DNA from: Geobacillus proteiniphilus
GTDB taxonomy: Bacteria; Bacillota; Bacilli; Bacillales; Anoxybacillaceae
Assembly: GCF_001908025.1 (NCBI RefSeq)
Contig: NZ_MQMG01000041.1
Location: 1 to 37,184, forward strand
Reading direction: 5' to 3'
Length of the DNA: 37,184 nt
Positions 15,686-25,985 of the stretch are shown here, one piece after another. The notes beneath the pieces are model-generated. The model did not search any database, had not been told where the DNA came from, and was given only the letters and a program-made list of their open reading frames with translations. Positions within the stretch are counted from its first letter, which is position 1, and the number at the start of each line of letters is the position of its first letter. The position numbers were made by a program, and so were the translations under genes.

Positions 15686-16969
15686 CTTTCGGTTGCCATA
15701 TAGATCAATTCCTGCTTCTTGCAGCATCCATTCGATATGGACGCCGTATCCTGACGTTGGGTCGTTGACAAACACATGTGTCACTGCACCGACGAGTTTT
15801 CCGTCCTGGATGATCGGACTGCCGCTCATCCCTTGGACAATGCCCCCTGTTTTCTTTAACAGGCGCGGGTCGGTCACGCGAATGACAAGCCCTTTTGTCG
15901 CCGGAAATTTTTGCGGAATGGTGCTGACAATTTCCACATCAAACTGCTCGACTTTGTCGTTTTCCACCACTGTCAGCATTTTCGCCGGCCCTTCTTTCAC
16001 TTGGCTGGCCAAAGCGACGGGAAGCGGCTTTGTGAACGGACCGTCCGGCAGCGGTTTCGTCAGCTTGCCGAAAATGCCAAACGGGCTGTTGGTGGTGATC
16101 GTGCCGATCACTTCTTCGCCGTCGGAAAAGCGGGCTAATTTTTCACCTGGATTGCCGCTCGTCCCTTTTTCGATCGATGTGACAGTCGAGCGCATAATTT
16201 GTCCGTTTTGCACGACAATCGGCTTTTTCGTATCCATATCGGAGATGACATGACCGAGCGCGCCGTACGTTTTCGATTTCGGATCGTAAAATGTCATTGT
16301 CCCGATGCCGGCGGCCGAGTCGCGGATGTACAGACCGATGCGGTACACGTCGTCATGCTTGTCTCTCAGCGGAACGAGCTTCACCGTCATGGAGTGCTGA
16401 TCGCGCAGAATTTTTAGATGAAGCGGCTTTCCGGTTTTTCCGGCTTCCTCAATGAAAGGGGAGAGGTCGCTCATGTTTTCGATTTTTTGGCCGTTAATGC
16501 CGGTAATAATGTCGCCGACTTGAATGCCGGCTGCCTCTCCCGGCGATTTTTTCCCGTTTTCGGTTTCGACAAGGTGGTAACCGACGACAAGAACGCCGAC
16601 GGTATTGAGCTTGACGCCGATCGATTGCCCGCCGGGAATGACTTTGAGCGTCGGCAGCACGTTGACATCCACTTGCTTGATCGGCATTCCGGCGACGTGC
16701 AACACCATCGTTTCATGTCCGCGGCGTTTCGCCTTTACAGACAGAGAACCGTTTTTTCGCTCAATGTTGAGCGTTTCGGGAGCGTTTCGGTCATTGACAG
16801 CCGCTTGCACGGGAAGGGAAGCGGCAGGAAATTCAACTGCGTCGCCTTCAAACAAGACAAGCTGCTTCGGAATTTGCCAATATTCCTTCATCGGTTTGGA
16901 AAAAGCGATGGCCGTCAACATGCCAAGGAGAAGCGCTCCTGCGATTTTTCGCGCCGTTTCTTTATTCAA
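15674..16969 (-). CDS. spoIVB: SpoIVB, intramembrane-signalling serine peptidase
   Basis: A forespore-secreted S55-family serine protease that triggers pro-sigma-K processing in the mother cell by cleaving SpoIVFA (431 aa). There is an N-terminal signal or anchor segment (about 8-24, [17 protein letters not shown]). A PDZ domain (about 105-190) includes [20 protein letters not shown]. The peptidase domain has His in [14 protein letters not shown] and Ser in GMSGSPII near residue 382-384, and ends [16 protein letters not shown]. The start is TTG at 16969 with GAGGAG upstream. The spoIVB-spo0A order is conserved in Bacillus. I could not find a clean sigma-G promoter by eye. Confidence 0.95.
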   Translation of the reverse strand: MNKETARKIAGALLLGMLTAIAFSKPMKEYWQIPKQLVLFEGDAVEFPAASLPVQAAVNDRNAPETLNIERKNGSLSVKAKRRGHETMVLHVAGMPIKQVDVNVLPTLKVIPGGQSIGVKLNTVGVLVVGYHLVETENGKKSPGEAAGIQVGDIITGINGQKIENMSDLSPFIEEAGKTGKPLHLKILRDQHSMTVKLVPLRDKHDDVYRIGLYIRDSAAGIGTMTFYDPKSKTYGALGHVISDMDTKKPIVVQNGQIMRSTVTSIEKGTSGNPGEKLARFSDGEEVIGTITTNSPFGIFGKLTKPLPDGPFTKPLPVALASQVKEGPAKMLTVVENDKVEQFDVEIVSTIPQKFPATKGLVIRVTDPRLLKKTGGIVQGMSGSPIIQDGKLVGAVTHVFVNDPTSGYGVHIEWMLQEAGIDLYGNRKKAS

Positions 16970-17064
16970 TGTCGTCCACTCTCCTCGCTCCCGCCTACAC
17001 CATGCAAAAACGGTTACAGTTTTAATTTTGCCTGAACCGGGGAAAATATAATCGCCATGCCGAT

Positions 17065-17106
17065 AAAAAAGCTGCCCGGAATTGGATGGACTTGCATCCG
17101 GACAGC
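17065..17106 (-). terminator. Terminator of recN and the upstream gene cluster
   Basis: GCTGTCCGGA (17106-17097) pairs with TCCGGGCAGC (17080-17071) with one wobble, followed on the minus strand by TTTTTT (17070-17065). It separates the recN cluster from spoIVB. Confidence 0.85.
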
Positions 17107-17242
17107 CGCGCGGCTTTTTGCTTATCTTTATGAAACGCCGTAGTTCTCTTAAGGAAAGCGGGCGCCAAGACAGAACAGGCAGGCGGCATCGGCCCTCTTT
17201 GAGAGGGATGCGCCTCCCCTCGACGAACAGAGGAAACAGGAA

Positions 17243-18964
17243 TCAATGTTTCATTTTCGCCGCCAGTTCCAACAGCTCTTTGGCATGCCGTTTCGTCAGC
17301 TCCGTCATCTCGACGCCGGAAATCATCCGCCCGATTTCTTTCACTTTCTCCTCCTCATTGAGCTTCCTCACGACTGTTTTCGTCCGTTCCCCATCCGTCT
17401 CTTTGGCGATCAACAAGTGCGTGTCCGCCATCGCGGCGACTTGCGGCAGATGGGAAATGCAAAGCACTTGCGACTGGCTGGCGATGCGGTAAATTTTTTC
17501 CGCCATCGCCTGGGCGACGCGTCCGCTGACGCCGGTGTCGACCTCATCAAAAACAATCGACGTCACTCCTTGATGTTTGGAAAAAATCGTTTTCAACGCC
17601 AGCATAATGCGCGACAGCTCGCCGCCGGAAGCGACTTTGACGAGCGGTTTTAACGGCTCGCCGACGTTCGTCGAAATGTAAAACTCGACGACATCGATGC
17701 CATCTTCTTGGAACCTAACCGGCACGCCGTCAACCAAGGGGGCGTCAAGCGATGCTTCGCGCTTGGCAAATACGATGTCAAATTTCGTTTTGTCCATGTA
17801 TAAGTCTTTCAGTTCTTGATGAATGCGCTCAATCAGGCGCCGGGCATACGTTTGCCGAACAGCGGTGACGTTTTTCGCCTCCGTGAGCAACTCGTCCGTC
17901 ACCGCAGCGAGCTGCTGCTTAAGCTCATGCACATGCGTTTCACGATTTTCGATTGTCTCGATTTCCTCGGCGATCGTCTCGGCATAGTGCAAAATATCGG
18001 CGATCGTCGCTCCGTATTTTCGTTTGAGCTGCCCGATTTCCGCGAGGCGGCTTTCAATGGCATCGAGCCGCGCTGGGTCGTACTCCATCTCCTCAATTTG
18101 ATCGCGCAGCTTGTACATCACTTCCTCGAGCAAATAGTAGCAGTTCGCCGTCGTTTCGTGCGCTTCTTTGAGCGCCGCATCCATGGCGGCGACGTCATCG
18201 AGATGGCGCATCGCCTCCCCGATCGAATCAAGCCCGCGCCCCTCGCCGGCCAGCGCCTCATAGCTTTTCTGCAACGCGGTATAAATTTTTTGAAAATTGA
18301 CGATGCGCACCTTTTCTTCCATCAGCCGCTCGTCCTCGCCCGGCTCGAGCGCCGCCTGTTCGATTTCGCGCAGCTGAAACGTCAGCAAATCGAGCCGATG
18401 CGCCATTTGCTGCTCATTTTCGCTCAGCTTTTTCAATTTGTTTCCGAGCGCCTCATACCGCTCATAGACGGCACGGTAGCGGGCAAGCGCCTCTGCCGCC
18501 TCTAGGCCGCCGAACTCGTCTAAAAGCGGCAGATGGCGGGATGGATCCATCAGCTCTTGATGTTCATGCTGGCCGTGAATATCAACAAGCGTCGCCCCAA
18601 TGTCGCGCAGCACCGCCGTGGTGACGAGCTTGCCGTTAATGCGGCAGACGCTTTTGCCGTTGGCCAAAATGTCGCGGCGCAACACGATCATGCCGTCGCT
18701 GGCGTCGATGCCAACGTCCGCGCATTTTTGCCAACACGGATGGCGGTCATCATCAAGCAAAAACAGCCCTTCGATTTCCGCCTTTTCTGCTCCGAAGCGG
18801 ACAAATTCAGCGGAGCCGCGCCCGCCGATCAACAAATGAATCGCGTCGATGATGATCGATTTGCCGGCTCCCGTTTCGCCGGTTAACACCGTCAGCCCTT
18901 TGTCGAACGACAGCGAGAGCGACTCGATAATGGCGAAATTTTTAATCGACAGCTCGGCGAGCAT
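17243..18964 (-). CDS. recN: DNA repair protein RecN
   Basis: An SMC-like ATPase recruited early to double-strand breaks (573 aa). The N-terminal Walker A is in LTGETGAGKSIIIDAI (28-43). A long coiled-coil middle runs from about 150 to 370. The C-terminal ABC signature VASGGELSRIMLALK is followed by Walker B SIVFDEVDTGVSG. I chose the ATG at 18964 with AGGAG seven bases upstream, giving MLAELSIKNFAII, the standard RecN opening. The frame extends to 19201 but that part overlaps argR. recN follows argR in most Bacillus genomes. Confidence 0.95.
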   Translation of the reverse strand: MLAELSIKNFAIIESLSLSFDKGLTVLTGETGAGKSIIIDAIHLLIGGRGSAEFVRFGAEKAEIEGLFLLDDDRHPCWQKCADVGIDASDGMIVLRRDILANGKSVCRINGKLVTTAVLRDIGATLVDIHGQHEHQELMDPSRHLPLLDEFGGLEAAEALARYRAVYERYEALGNKLKKLSENEQQMAHRLDLLTFQLREIEQAALEPGEDERLMEEKVRIVNFQKIYTALQKSYEALAGEGRGLDSIGEAMRHLDDVAAMDAALKEAHETTANCYYLLEEVMYKLRDQIEEMEYDPARLDAIESRLAEIGQLKRKYGATIADILHYAETIAEEIETIENRETHVHELKQQLAAVTDELLTEAKNVTAVRQTYARRLIERIHQELKDLYMDKTKFDIVFAKREASLDAPLVDGVPVRFQEDGIDVVEFYISTNVGEPLKPLVKVASGGELSRIMLALKTIFSKHQGVTSIVFDEVDTGVSGRVAQAMAEKIYRIASQSQVLCISHLPQVAAMADTHLLIAKETDGERTKTVVRKLNEEEKVKEIGRMISGVEMTELTKRHAKELLELAAKMKH

Positions 18965-19092
18965 TCCACCACTCCTTGCCTGTCCGATTGATTCTCCTTT
19001 CTGATTATAGCACATATGTTCGAATTCGCAAGCGAGGACCGCCCCCGTCGTTCCGTCCTTGAACGCAGAGCGGAAGCTGGTCCGGCCCTCGA

Positions 19093-19542
19093 CTAGAGCA
19101 TGGACAATAGCTGGTCGGACACTTTTTTCGCATCTTTCGGCGTCCGGCAGATGATTAGTCACGTATCGTCGCCGCAAATCGTGCCGACGATTTCGCTCCA
19201 ATCCAAATTGTCGAGCAAAACGCCGACGGCATGGGCGTTGCCCGGCAGCGTCCGCAAGACGAGCAAGTTGCCCGTTCCGTCAAGCTTCACAAACACATCA
19301 ACAAGCGCCCGCTTCAGCTTTTGCAACGGATTGAAGCGCTGGTCGGACGGAAGGCTGTACTTATAGCGGCCATTGGCCATCGGCACTTTGACGAGCTGCA
19401 TCTCTTTAATGTCGCGCGAGACGGTCGCCTGGGTGACGTTAAAGCCCGCTTCTCTCAGCCGGTCGACGAGCTCGTCTTGCGTTTCAATGTCATGGTTCAT
19501 AATGATTTCGCGAATTTTAATATGCCTTTGCCCTTTGTTCAC
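19093..19542 (-). pseudogene. argR: Arginine repressor ArgR/AhrC interrupted by an in-frame TGA
   Basis: The hexameric arginine-dependent regulator of arginine synthesis and catabolism. The N-terminal winged helix-turn-helix is intact ([20 protein letters not shown], then [13 protein letters not shown]). The C-terminal arginine-binding domain proceeds normally to TICGDDT, then meets TGA at 19161-19159 (codon 128). The same frame continues LIICRTPKDAKKVS...LLSML to TAG at 19095-19093. The total is 150 codons, exactly the 149-residue family length. A Cys codon TGC changed to TGA by one base explains it. The truncated product (127 aa) would lose the last strand and helix of the oligomerisation domain. 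The start is GTG at 19542, behind GGAGGTGG. It is either a real loss of function or a sequencing error. Confidence 0.85.
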
Positions 19543-19598
19543 ATTGCACCACCTCCCCGCTTTTCAAAATGCAGAGCCGCTTGTCCGTCCCGCCGACG

Positions 19599-20447
19599 CT
19601 ACTTGCCGCTTGGATCCGCGTTCCTCGCCCGCAAGCGGGCGTGCGCCTCGCTGACAACGTCGGCGACCGATGCTGGCAGTCGGTTTTCTCCTTCCCGGTT
19701 CTCTCCAGGATAGACAGCATGAAGCAAAAATTCAATATTGCCGTCACCACCGGTAATCGGCGAATACGACAAATGAAGGACATCGAACCCTTCCGCGCAG
19801 GCGAATCGAACGATCGATTCGAGTACTTCCTCGTGAATGTCGGGATCGCGGATGATCCCTTTTTTGCCGACCTTTTCCTTGCCGGCTTCAAACTGCGGCT
19901 TGACGAGAGCAATCACATCGCCGCCCGGCACAATGACCGTCTTGACGACCGGCAAAATGAGCCGCAGCGAAATAAACGAGACATCGATGACGGCTACTTC
20001 CGGCAGCCCTTTCGTAAACTGATCCGGCGTCACGTAGCGGAAGTTCGTCCGCTCCATCACAACGACGCGCTCGTCTTGACGCAGCTTCCAGGCAAGCTGG
20101 TTGTAGCCGACATCGACGGCATACGACAGCTTCGCCCCGTGTTGCAAGGCACAGTCGGTGAAACCGCCGGTCGACGCGCCGATGTCAAGAACAATTTTAT
20201 TTTCCACGCGAATGTGAAACTCGCGCAACGCTTTTTCCAGTTTCAACCCACCGCGGCTGACGTACGGCAGCGGGTTGCCTTTCACCTCAAGCGGAATGTC
20301 AACCGGCACTTTTTCCCCGGGCTTATCGAGTCGAACGTCGTTTGAATAGACAAGCCCGGCCATGATCGCCCGCTTCGCCTTTTCCCGCGTTTCCGCCAGC
20401 CCGCGTTCGACAAGCAACACATCGAGCCGTTCTTTTTTTCCTTTCAT
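19599..20447 (-). CDS. yqxC: TlyA-family rRNA methyltransferase / hemolysin-like protein
   Basis: A predicted S-adenosylmethionine-dependent rRNA 2'-O-methyltransferase (282 aa; TlyA type). The N-terminal S4 RNA-binding domain (about 6-66) starts ERLDVLLVERGLAETREKA and ends PYVSRGGLKLEKAL. The FtsJ-like domain has motif I VLDIGASTGGFTDCAL (86-101), VDVGYNQLAWKLR, and VALVKPQFE-type motif in DVIALVKPQFEAG. The ATG at 20447 is 3 bases from the dxs stop, behind AAAGGG. The target in Bacillaceae is not established, so the specificity is inferred from Mycobacterium TlyA. Confidence 0.9.
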   Translation of the reverse strand: MKGKKERLDVLLVERGLAETREKAKRAIMAGLVYSNDVRLDKPGEKVPVDIPLEVKGNPLPYVSRGGLKLEKALREFHIRVENKIVLDIGASTGGFTDCALQHGAKLSYAVDVGYNQLAWKLRQDERVVVMERTNFRYVTPDQFTKGLPEVAVIDVSFISLRLILPVVKTVIVPGGDVIALVKPQFEAGKEKVGKKGIIRDPDIHEEVLESIVRFACAEGFDVLHLSYSPITGGDGNIEFLLHAVYPGENREGENRLPASVADVVSEAHARLRARNADPSGK

Positions 20448-20450
20448 GTC

Positions 20451-22343
20451 TCAAGCCCTTTTCTGTTTTCTTGGCACCATCGTTTTGATGCGGTCGATGA
20501 TATGGGTCGACGTCAGCCCGATTTCATGGAGCAGCTCACTGACGCTTCCATGTTCGATAAAGCGGTCCGGGATGCCCATCCGTTCGATGACCGCTCCGTG
20601 ATAACCATGATCATGAGCAAACTCCAACACAGCACTGCCAAAGCCGCCTTGCAGCACCGCCTCTTCGACCGTTAAGATCGGCAGGCGGCTCTCAAGCAGT
20701 TCGTGAAGCATCGCTTCATCCATCGGTTTCAAAAAGCGAGCGTTGACAACTTTCACCGATACGCCGTCTTTCGCCAGCTCGTCGGCCGCCTTAAGCGCCA
20801 TCGAAATCGTCGTGCCAAACGTCAAAATCGCCGCATCGCAGCCGTCGCGCAACACTTCCCACGTGCCGATTGGGATTTCTTTCAGCTCCTCATCAAGCGG
20901 TACGCCAAGCCCGTTGCCGCGCGGGAAACGCATGGCGATCGGCCCGTCGTCGTAGCGGATGGCGGTGTACACCATGTGCTGTCCTTCGTTTTCGTCTTTT
21001 GGCATCATCAACACCAAGTTCGGCACATGGCGCAAAAAGGCGATGTCAAACACCCCTTGGTGCGTTTCGCCGTCCGCCCCGACCAACCCAGCGCGGTCAA
21101 TGGCGAAAAAGACATTTAAGTTTTGCCGGCATACATCATGGACGACTTGGTCATAGGCGCGCTGCAAAAACGTCGAATAAATGGCCAAAAACGGTTTCAT
21201 CCCTTGCGTCGCCAATCCAGCCGCAAGCGTTGTCGCGTGCTGCTCGGCGATGCCAACATCAAACATCCGATCGGGGAACTCGCTTGCGAACCCTTCCAGC
21301 TTCGAGCCGACCGGCATCGCCGGCGTAATCGCGACGATGCGCGGGTCGGTGCGGGCGAGCCGGCGCACCGTTTCGCTGACAAGCGCGCTCCATGACGGAC
21401 CGGCCTCTTTCGTTTTGACAAAAGCGCCGGTTTCGATTTTGTACGGCCCTGTGCCGTGCCATGTGCCGACTTTGTCGTTTTCCGCCGGACTGTATCCTTT
21501 CCCTTTCTTCGTGATGACATGCACAAGCACCGGACCTTTCATCTTCTTCGCGTAGCGCAAGTTCTCAAGCAAATCCTCAAAATCGTGGCCGTCGACCGGG
21601 CCTAAATACGTAAACCCAAGCTCTTCAAAAAAGACGCCGGAGACAAGCAAATATTTCAAGCTGTCTTTCAGCCGCTCGGCGGTCGCCGCCAACTTGCCGC
21701 CGACCGCCGGGATGCGCTTGAGCAGCAGCTCCAGTTCGTCTTTCACCCACTGGTATTTGCCGGCGGTGCGCAACCGGCCGAGGATGTTGTGCAACGCGCC
21801 GACGTTCGGGGCGATCGACATTTCATTGTCGTTTAAGATGACAATCATATCCGTTTTTTCATGCCCGATATGGTTGAGCGCCTCAAGCGCCATGCCGCCG
21901 GTGAGCGCCCCGTCGCCGATAATCGGCACGATGTATTCATCCGTCCCTTTCAAATCACGGGCGATCGCCATTCCCATCGCTGCCGACAGCGACGTCGAGC
22001 TATGGCCCGTTTCCCACACGTCATGCTCGCTTTCGCTCCGTTTCGGGAACCCGGACAGCCCCTTGTATTGGCGGAGCGTGTCGAATTCGGCGGCGCGGCC
22101 GGTCAAAATTTTATGCACGTATGACTGATGTCCGACATCCCAAATGAGCTTGTCTTTTGGGCTGTCGAACTCGCGGTGGAGGGCGATCGTCAGCTCGACG
22201 ACCCCTAAATTCGGACCGATATGCCCGCCGGTTTTCGACAGCTTCTCAATTAAAAACCGCCGGATCTCGGCGCTTAACTGTTTCAGCTCAAGGATGGACA
22301 TGTTTTTGACAACGCGTGGATGGTCAATTTTCGTCAAGTCCAA
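20451..22343 (-). CDS. dxs: 1-deoxy-D-xylulose-5-phosphate synthase
   Basis: The first enzyme of the methylerythritol phosphate pathway, condensing pyruvate and glyceraldehyde 3-phosphate with thiamine diphosphate (630 aa, full length). Visible features are His41 in [19 protein letters not shown], the thiamine-binding GDGALTGG (143-150) with LNDNEMSI, the transketolase-type [10 protein letters not shown] with the catalytic Glu, and [17 protein letters not shown]. The start is TTG at 22343 (MDLTKIDHP), the usual family N-terminus. The upstream ribosome site is weak (GAGTGATC). It lies next to ispA, so two steps of isoprenoid supply are adjacent. Confidence 0.95.
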   Translation of the reverse strand: MDLTKIDHPRVVKNMSILELKQLSAEIRRFLIEKLSKTGGHIGPNLGVVELTIALHREFDSPKDKLIWDVGHQSYVHKILTGRAAEFDTLRQYKGLSGFPKRSESEHDVWETGHSSTSLSAAMGMAIARDLKGTDEYIVPIIGDGALTGGMALEALNHIGHEKTDMIVILNDNEMSIAPNVGALHNILGRLRTAGKYQWVKDELELLLKRIPAVGGKLAATAERLKDSLKYLLVSGVFFEELGFTYLGPVDGHDFEDLLENLRYAKKMKGPVLVHVITKKGKGYSPAENDKVGTWHGTGPYKIETGAFVKTKEAGPSWSALVSETVRRLARTDPRIVAITPAMPVGSKLEGFASEFPDRMFDVGIAEQHATTLAAGLATQGMKPFLAIYSTFLQRAYDQVVHDVCRQNLNVFFAIDRAGLVGADGETHQGVFDIAFLRHVPNLVLMMPKDENEGQHMVYTAIRYDDGPIAMRFPRGNGLGVPLDEELKEIPIGTWEVLRDGCDAAILTFGTTISMALKAADELAKDGVSVKVVNARFLKPMDEAMLHELLESRLPILTVEEAVLQGGFGSAVLEFAHDHGYHGAVIERMGIPDRFIEHGSVSELLHEIGLTSTHIIDRIKTMVPRKQKRA

Positions 22344-22589
22344 CGAAGATCACTCGCTTTCATTTCGTCGTTTTCCGAGCCGGTTCTCCTCCATCACAGG
22401 TAGTATTATTATACATGATCCGGCGCGAAAAATCGACTTTCCCCGCCAACGCAGCCCGTCACCACTAGGACGCGGCTTGTGATGGATATAGAACTTGCGG
22501 CGGCCGCCCGCGGAAAACAACCAAAAAAACAAGGCCGCCTCCGCCCCGAAGGAAAGCGAACAACGGGAACAAGAGGCCGCCGCCCCGCA
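22344..22589 (-). other. GC-rich spacer between ispA and dxs with imperfect hairpin
   Basis: A 246-base gap without a supported gene. Just after the ispA stop the minus strand carries GC-rich repeats (GGCGGCC twice) and ends in TTGTTTTTTT near 22525-22534, which could be an imperfect terminator. I cannot draw a clean long stem. It may reduce read-through from ispA into dxs, which would then need its own promoter. Confidence 0.35.
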
Positions 22590-23483
22590 TCAATGGTCGC
22601 GGACCGCGACAAGCTCGCAAATGTAGGCAAGCGCAGCGCCATCCACCCCAGCCTGCTGCAAATGGCGCTTCGCAGCATCAATATGAAACGTCAGCTTCTC
22701 TTTGGCGCCATCAAGCGACAGCAGCGCCGGATACGTCGCTTTCTTGTTGTCGTGGTCGCTGCCGACTCGCTTGCCGATTTTCTCTTCCGTCCCTTCAATG
22801 TCCAAAATATCGTCGCGAATTTGAAAGGCGAGGCCTAAATGTGCAGCGAACTCATCAAGCTCGCGCATCCGCCAGTCGTCGGCGCCGCCGAGCAGGGCGC
22901 CGGCGTGCACGCTGTATTGCAGCATTTTCCCCGTCTTATGGCGGTGGATGTATTCCAGTTCCGCAAGCGCCAGCGTTTTTCCTTCCGCCTCCATATCAGC
23001 CGCCTGTCCAGCGACCATGCCTTCCGGGCCGGCCGCCTTCGCGAGCTGCTCAATGAGCTGCAGCCGGACGGAAGGCGGCACGCAGTCGTCATCAACCTCG
23101 GCGATCAATTGAAACGCATACGTAAGCAAGGCGTCCCCGGCCAAAATGGCCATCGCCTCGCCGAACACTTTATGGTTCGTCGGTTTGCCGCGCCGCAAAT
23201 CATCGTTGTCCATGCTCGGCAAATCATCATGAATGAGCGAGTACGTATGGATCATTTCAATGGCGCAAGCGACCGGCAGGCCAATCGCCGGGTCTTTGCC
23301 GAGCGCTTGAATCGTCGCCAACAACAAAAGCGGGCGAATACGTTTGCCGCCGGCCTCAAGCGAGTAGGCCATCGCCTTTTTCAGCGTCTCCGGCCCACGA
23401 AGCCGCGCCATATAGGAGGAAAGCGCCGCCTCGACGGCCCGTTTTTGTTCGTTGAGAAACTGTTCAACCGAAAGCTGCGCCAC
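22590..23483 (-). CDS. ispA: Farnesyl diphosphate synthase
   Basis: Condenses isopentenyl diphosphate with dimethylallyl and geranyl diphosphate to make farnesyl diphosphate (297 aa). The sequence closely matches the thermostable G. stearothermophilus enzyme as I recall it. The first Asp-rich motif DDLPSMDNDD is preceded by Tyr at the fifth position upstream (HTYSLIHDD), the residue that limits chain length to C15. The second motif is DDILD in QIRDDILDIEG. GGKRIRPLLLL and HKTGKML bind diphosphate. The start is GTG at 23483 behind GGAGGAGGAG, 3 bases after the xseB stop. Confidence 0.96.
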   Translation of the reverse strand: MAQLSVEQFLNEQKRAVEAALSSYMARLRGPETLKKAMAYSLEAGGKRIRPLLLLATIQALGKDPAIGLPVACAIEMIHTYSLIHDDLPSMDNDDLRRGKPTNHKVFGEAMAILAGDALLTYAFQLIAEVDDDCVPPSVRLQLIEQLAKAAGPEGMVAGQAADMEAEGKTLALAELEYIHRHKTGKMLQYSVHAGALLGGADDWRMRELDEFAAHLGLAFQIRDDILDIEGTEEKIGKRVGSDHDNKKATYPALLSLDGAKEKLTFHIDAAKRHLQQAGVDGAALAYICELVAVRDH

Positions 23484-23486
23484 CCG

Positions 23487-23717
23487 TCACTCCTCCTCCG
23501 GCGAAAAAGGGACAAGCTCGCCGTCTTCGCGCAGCATGTACTCCAACTGTTTCTCCACATGCTGCAATTTATCATGGCAAAGCTTGGACAGTTTCATGCC
23601 TTCTTGAAAAAAGGCGATCGCCTCCTCAAGCGGCACGTTCCCTTCCTCGAGCTTTTCGACGATTTCCTCCAGTTTTTTCATCGCTTCTTCAAACGTCATC
23701 TCTTTTTCTTCGCTCAT
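23487..23717 (-). CDS. xseB: Exodeoxyribonuclease VII small subunit
   Basis: The small helical subunit (76 aa) that binds XseA to form the single-strand nuclease Exo VII. The sequence [20 protein letters not shown] followed by [20 protein letters not shown] is the family hallmark, a two-helix hairpin. The ATG at 23717 follows GGAGG and overlaps the xseA stop by four bases (ATGA), so the two are translationally coupled. The frame extends to 23750 but that start lies well inside xseA. Confidence 0.95.
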   Translation of the reverse strand: MSEEKEMTFEEAMKKLEEIVEKLEEGNVPLEEAIAFFQEGMKLSKLCHDKLQHVEKQLEYMLREDGELVPFSPEEE

Positions 23718-25060
23718 ACGTGTTTTTCCTCCACTCCCGTCACTTGACAATCGACTCGTCCGTCTTGAACTTGAATGAAAAGATGCTCGCCGATTCGAAG
23801 CTGGTTCGTTCGTTTCACGAGCTCGCCCTGTTCATTGTACACCAAGCTGTAGCCGCGCTCCATGATGCGAAGCGGACTGAGCGCCTCAAGCCGGGCGAGG
23901 TTGGAGCGAAAGCGGAACCGATGGCGCTCCACCGCGGTGCGCATCGCTTTTTCCAGCGCATTGGCGGCCGCCTTTTGCCGTTCTTTCATCCGCTCGAGCT
24001 CTGCAGCCGGATGATGCCGCCATAGTCTCATGTCAAGCTCATGCAGCCGCTGGCGATGTTTGTCGACGAGCCGTTCGCGTTGGCGGCCAAGCCGCTCAAG
24101 CAACGCATCAAGCTGCTGTTCTTGTTGTTCATAGAGCCGCTTGGGATAGCGGAATGCGTAGGATCCTTGCAGCCGGCGAAGCTGCTCTTTATCAGCGGCA
24201 AGCCGCTCTTTCATGGCGCGGATGAGCCGCCATTTCCGCTCGGCGAGCCGCTCAGCCAACTCCCCAACATGCGGCGCCGCCATCTCAGCTGCTGCCGTCG
24301 GCGTCGGCGCCCGCAAATCGGCGACAAAGTCGGCGATCGTAAAATCCGTTTCATGGCCGACAGCAGAAATAATTGGAATTTTTGAGGCGAAGATGGCGCG
24401 AGCGACGATTTCTTCATTGAACGCCCACAGTTCTTCGATCGAGCCGCCGCCGCGGCCGACAATAAGCACATCAACCCCGCCGAACGCATTCGCCCGCTCG
24501 ATGGCGCGCACGATCGACAGCGCCGCCCCGTCCCCTTGAACGAGCGCTGGAAACAAAATGACTTTGGCGAGCGGATAGCGGCGGCGAATCGTCGTCATAA
24601 TATCGCGCACCGCCGCTCCAGTCGGCGATGTGACAACGCCGATGCAGCGAGGGAAGGCCGGAAGCGGCTTTTTATGGACCGGAGAAAACAGCCCTTCCGC
24701 CTCGAGCCGCTGCTTCAGCTGTTCGTAGGCTAAATACAGGCTTCCGACGCCTTCCGGCTGCATTTCTTTGACATAAAGCTGATAGTTGCCGTTCGGTTCA
24801 TAGACGGAAATTTCCCCGCGCGCGAGCACGTTCATCCCATCTTCAGGACGGAACGGCAAATGCTGGTTGTAGCCGGCGAACATGACGGCGGCAATGCGTC
24901 CTTGGCTGTCTTTCAACGTAAAATACATATGGCCGCGCGAATGCTGCTTAAAGTTCGAAATCTCGCCCTTCACCCATAGATCGCGCAAATGCGGGTCGAC
25001 ATCGAACTTGCGTTTGATGTACTTCGTCAACGCCCCGACCGTCACATATTTGACTTCCAC
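23714..25060 (-). CDS. xseA: Exodeoxyribonuclease VII large subunit
   Basis: The catalytic subunit of Exo VII (448 aa), which degrades single-stranded DNA from both ends. The N-terminal OB fold (about 1-105) has [20 protein letters not shown] and [10 protein letters not shown]. The catalytic domain has [29 protein letters not shown] and [18 protein letters not shown] long arginine-rich coiled-coil region follows (about 260-390). I chose GTG at 25060 ([14 protein letters not shown]) because it matches the family N-terminus and has GAGGGCAGG upstream. The codon at 25075 is also possible. Confidence 0.94.
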   Translation of the reverse strand: MEVKYVTVGALTKYIKRKFDVDPHLRDLWVKGEISNFKQHSRGHMYFTLKDSQGRIAAVMFAGYNQHLPFRPEDGMNVLARGEISVYEPNGNYQLYVKEMQPEGVGSLYLAYEQLKQRLEAEGLFSPVHKKPLPAFPRCIGVVTSPTGAAVRDIMTTIRRRYPLAKVILFPALVQGDGAALSIVRAIERANAFGGVDVLIVGRGGGSIEELWAFNEEIVARAIFASKIPIISAVGHETDFTIADFVADLRAPTPTAAAEMAAPHVGELAERLAERKWRLIRAMKERLAADKEQLRRLQGSYAFRYPKRLYEQQEQQLDALLERLGRQRERLVDKHRQRLHELDMRLWRHHPAAELERMKERQKAAANALEKAMRTAVERHRFRFRSNLARLEALSPLRIMERGYSLVYNEQGELVKRTNQLRIGEHLFIQVQDGRVDCQVTGVEEKHV

Positions 25061-25071
25061 TGATCCTGCCC

Positions 25072-25926
25072 TCACTTTGCGGCCAGCTGCCGGGCCGCTT
25101 CAATCGTGTTGTGCAAGAGCATCGTAATCGTCATCGGCCCGACTCCGCCCGGCACCGGCGTAATATAGCCAGCCACTTCTTTCACAGCGTCAAAATCGAC
25201 ATCGCCGCACAATTTGCCGTTCTCAAGCCGGTTGACGCCGACGTCGATGACGACCGCCCCGGGCTTGATGTGTTCCGGGCCGATGAGGCGCGCCTTGCCG
25301 ACAGCGACGATCAAAATGTCAGCCTGTCGAGTGATGGCGGCCAAATCCGGCGTTTTCGAGTGGGTGTAGGTGACCGTGGCATGTTCGCGCAAAAACAGCT
25401 GGCCAACCGGCTTGCCGACGATGTTGCTGCGGCCGACGACGACGACGTGCTTGCCGGCGATGTCAATGCCGGCCGATTGCACCATCACTAAAATGCCATG
25501 CGGAGTGCACGGGAGAAACGCCCGTTGGCCGATCATCATTTTTCCGACATTGATCGGGTGAAACCCATCGACATCTTTTTCCGGTGCAATCGTTTCAATG
25601 ACCGACCATTCGCGAATGTGATCCGGCAGCGGCAGCTGCACTAAAATGCCGTGCACCGCCGGATCGGCGTTTAACTCGCGGATTTTCGCAAGCAGCGTCT
25701 CCTCCTCGGTCGCCGCCGGAAACGTGTAAAGAAAGGAGCGAATGCCGACTTCAGCGCACGCCTTTTGTTTCCCTTTTACATACGAATGCGACGCCGGATC
25801 GTCGCCGACTAGAATGACGGCCAGCCCCGGCTCAACGCCGTCCGCTTTCAACTGTGCGGCTTCATCCGCCAATGCGGTGCGAATGGTTCTCGCCATCTCC
25901 GTTCCGCTAATGATTTGTGCTGTCAT
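25072..25926 (-). CDS. folD: Methylenetetrahydrofolate dehydrogenase / cyclohydrolase
   Basis: A bifunctional enzyme (284 aa) interconverting 5,10-methylene-, methenyl- and 10-formyl-tetrahydrofolate. The catalytic Tyr49-x3-Lys53 is in SYVKGKQKACAEVG. VQLPLPDHIRE, the NADP-binding GRSNIVGKPVGQLF and the C-terminal TPVPGGVGPMTITMLLHNT are all present. The ATG at 25926 lies after AGGGGA at a somewhat long spacing. The order nusB-folD-xseA is conserved in Bacillus. Confidence 0.96.
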   Translation of the reverse strand: MTAQIISGTEMARTIRTALADEAAQLKADGVEPGLAVILVGDDPASHSYVKGKQKACAEVGIRSFLYTFPAATEEETLLAKIRELNADPAVHGILVQLPLPDHIREWSVIETIAPEKDVDGFHPINVGKMMIGQRAFLPCTPHGILVMVQSAGIDIAGKHVVVVGRSNIVGKPVGQLFLREHATVTYTHSKTPDLAAITRQADILIVAVGKARLIGPEHIKPGAVVIDVGVNRLENGKLCGDVDFDAVKEVAGYITPVPGGVGPMTITMLLHNTIEAARQLAAK

Positions 25927-25985
25927 CGTGTTTCGTTCCCCTCTCCTCGTTCATCGTTCGATATCAGCCCGCGATGCAGCCGGTT

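Noticed and set aside
18965-19201. N-terminal extension of RecN
   Set aside because: It overlaps the end of argR out of frame. The ATG at 18964 has the proper site and conserved start.
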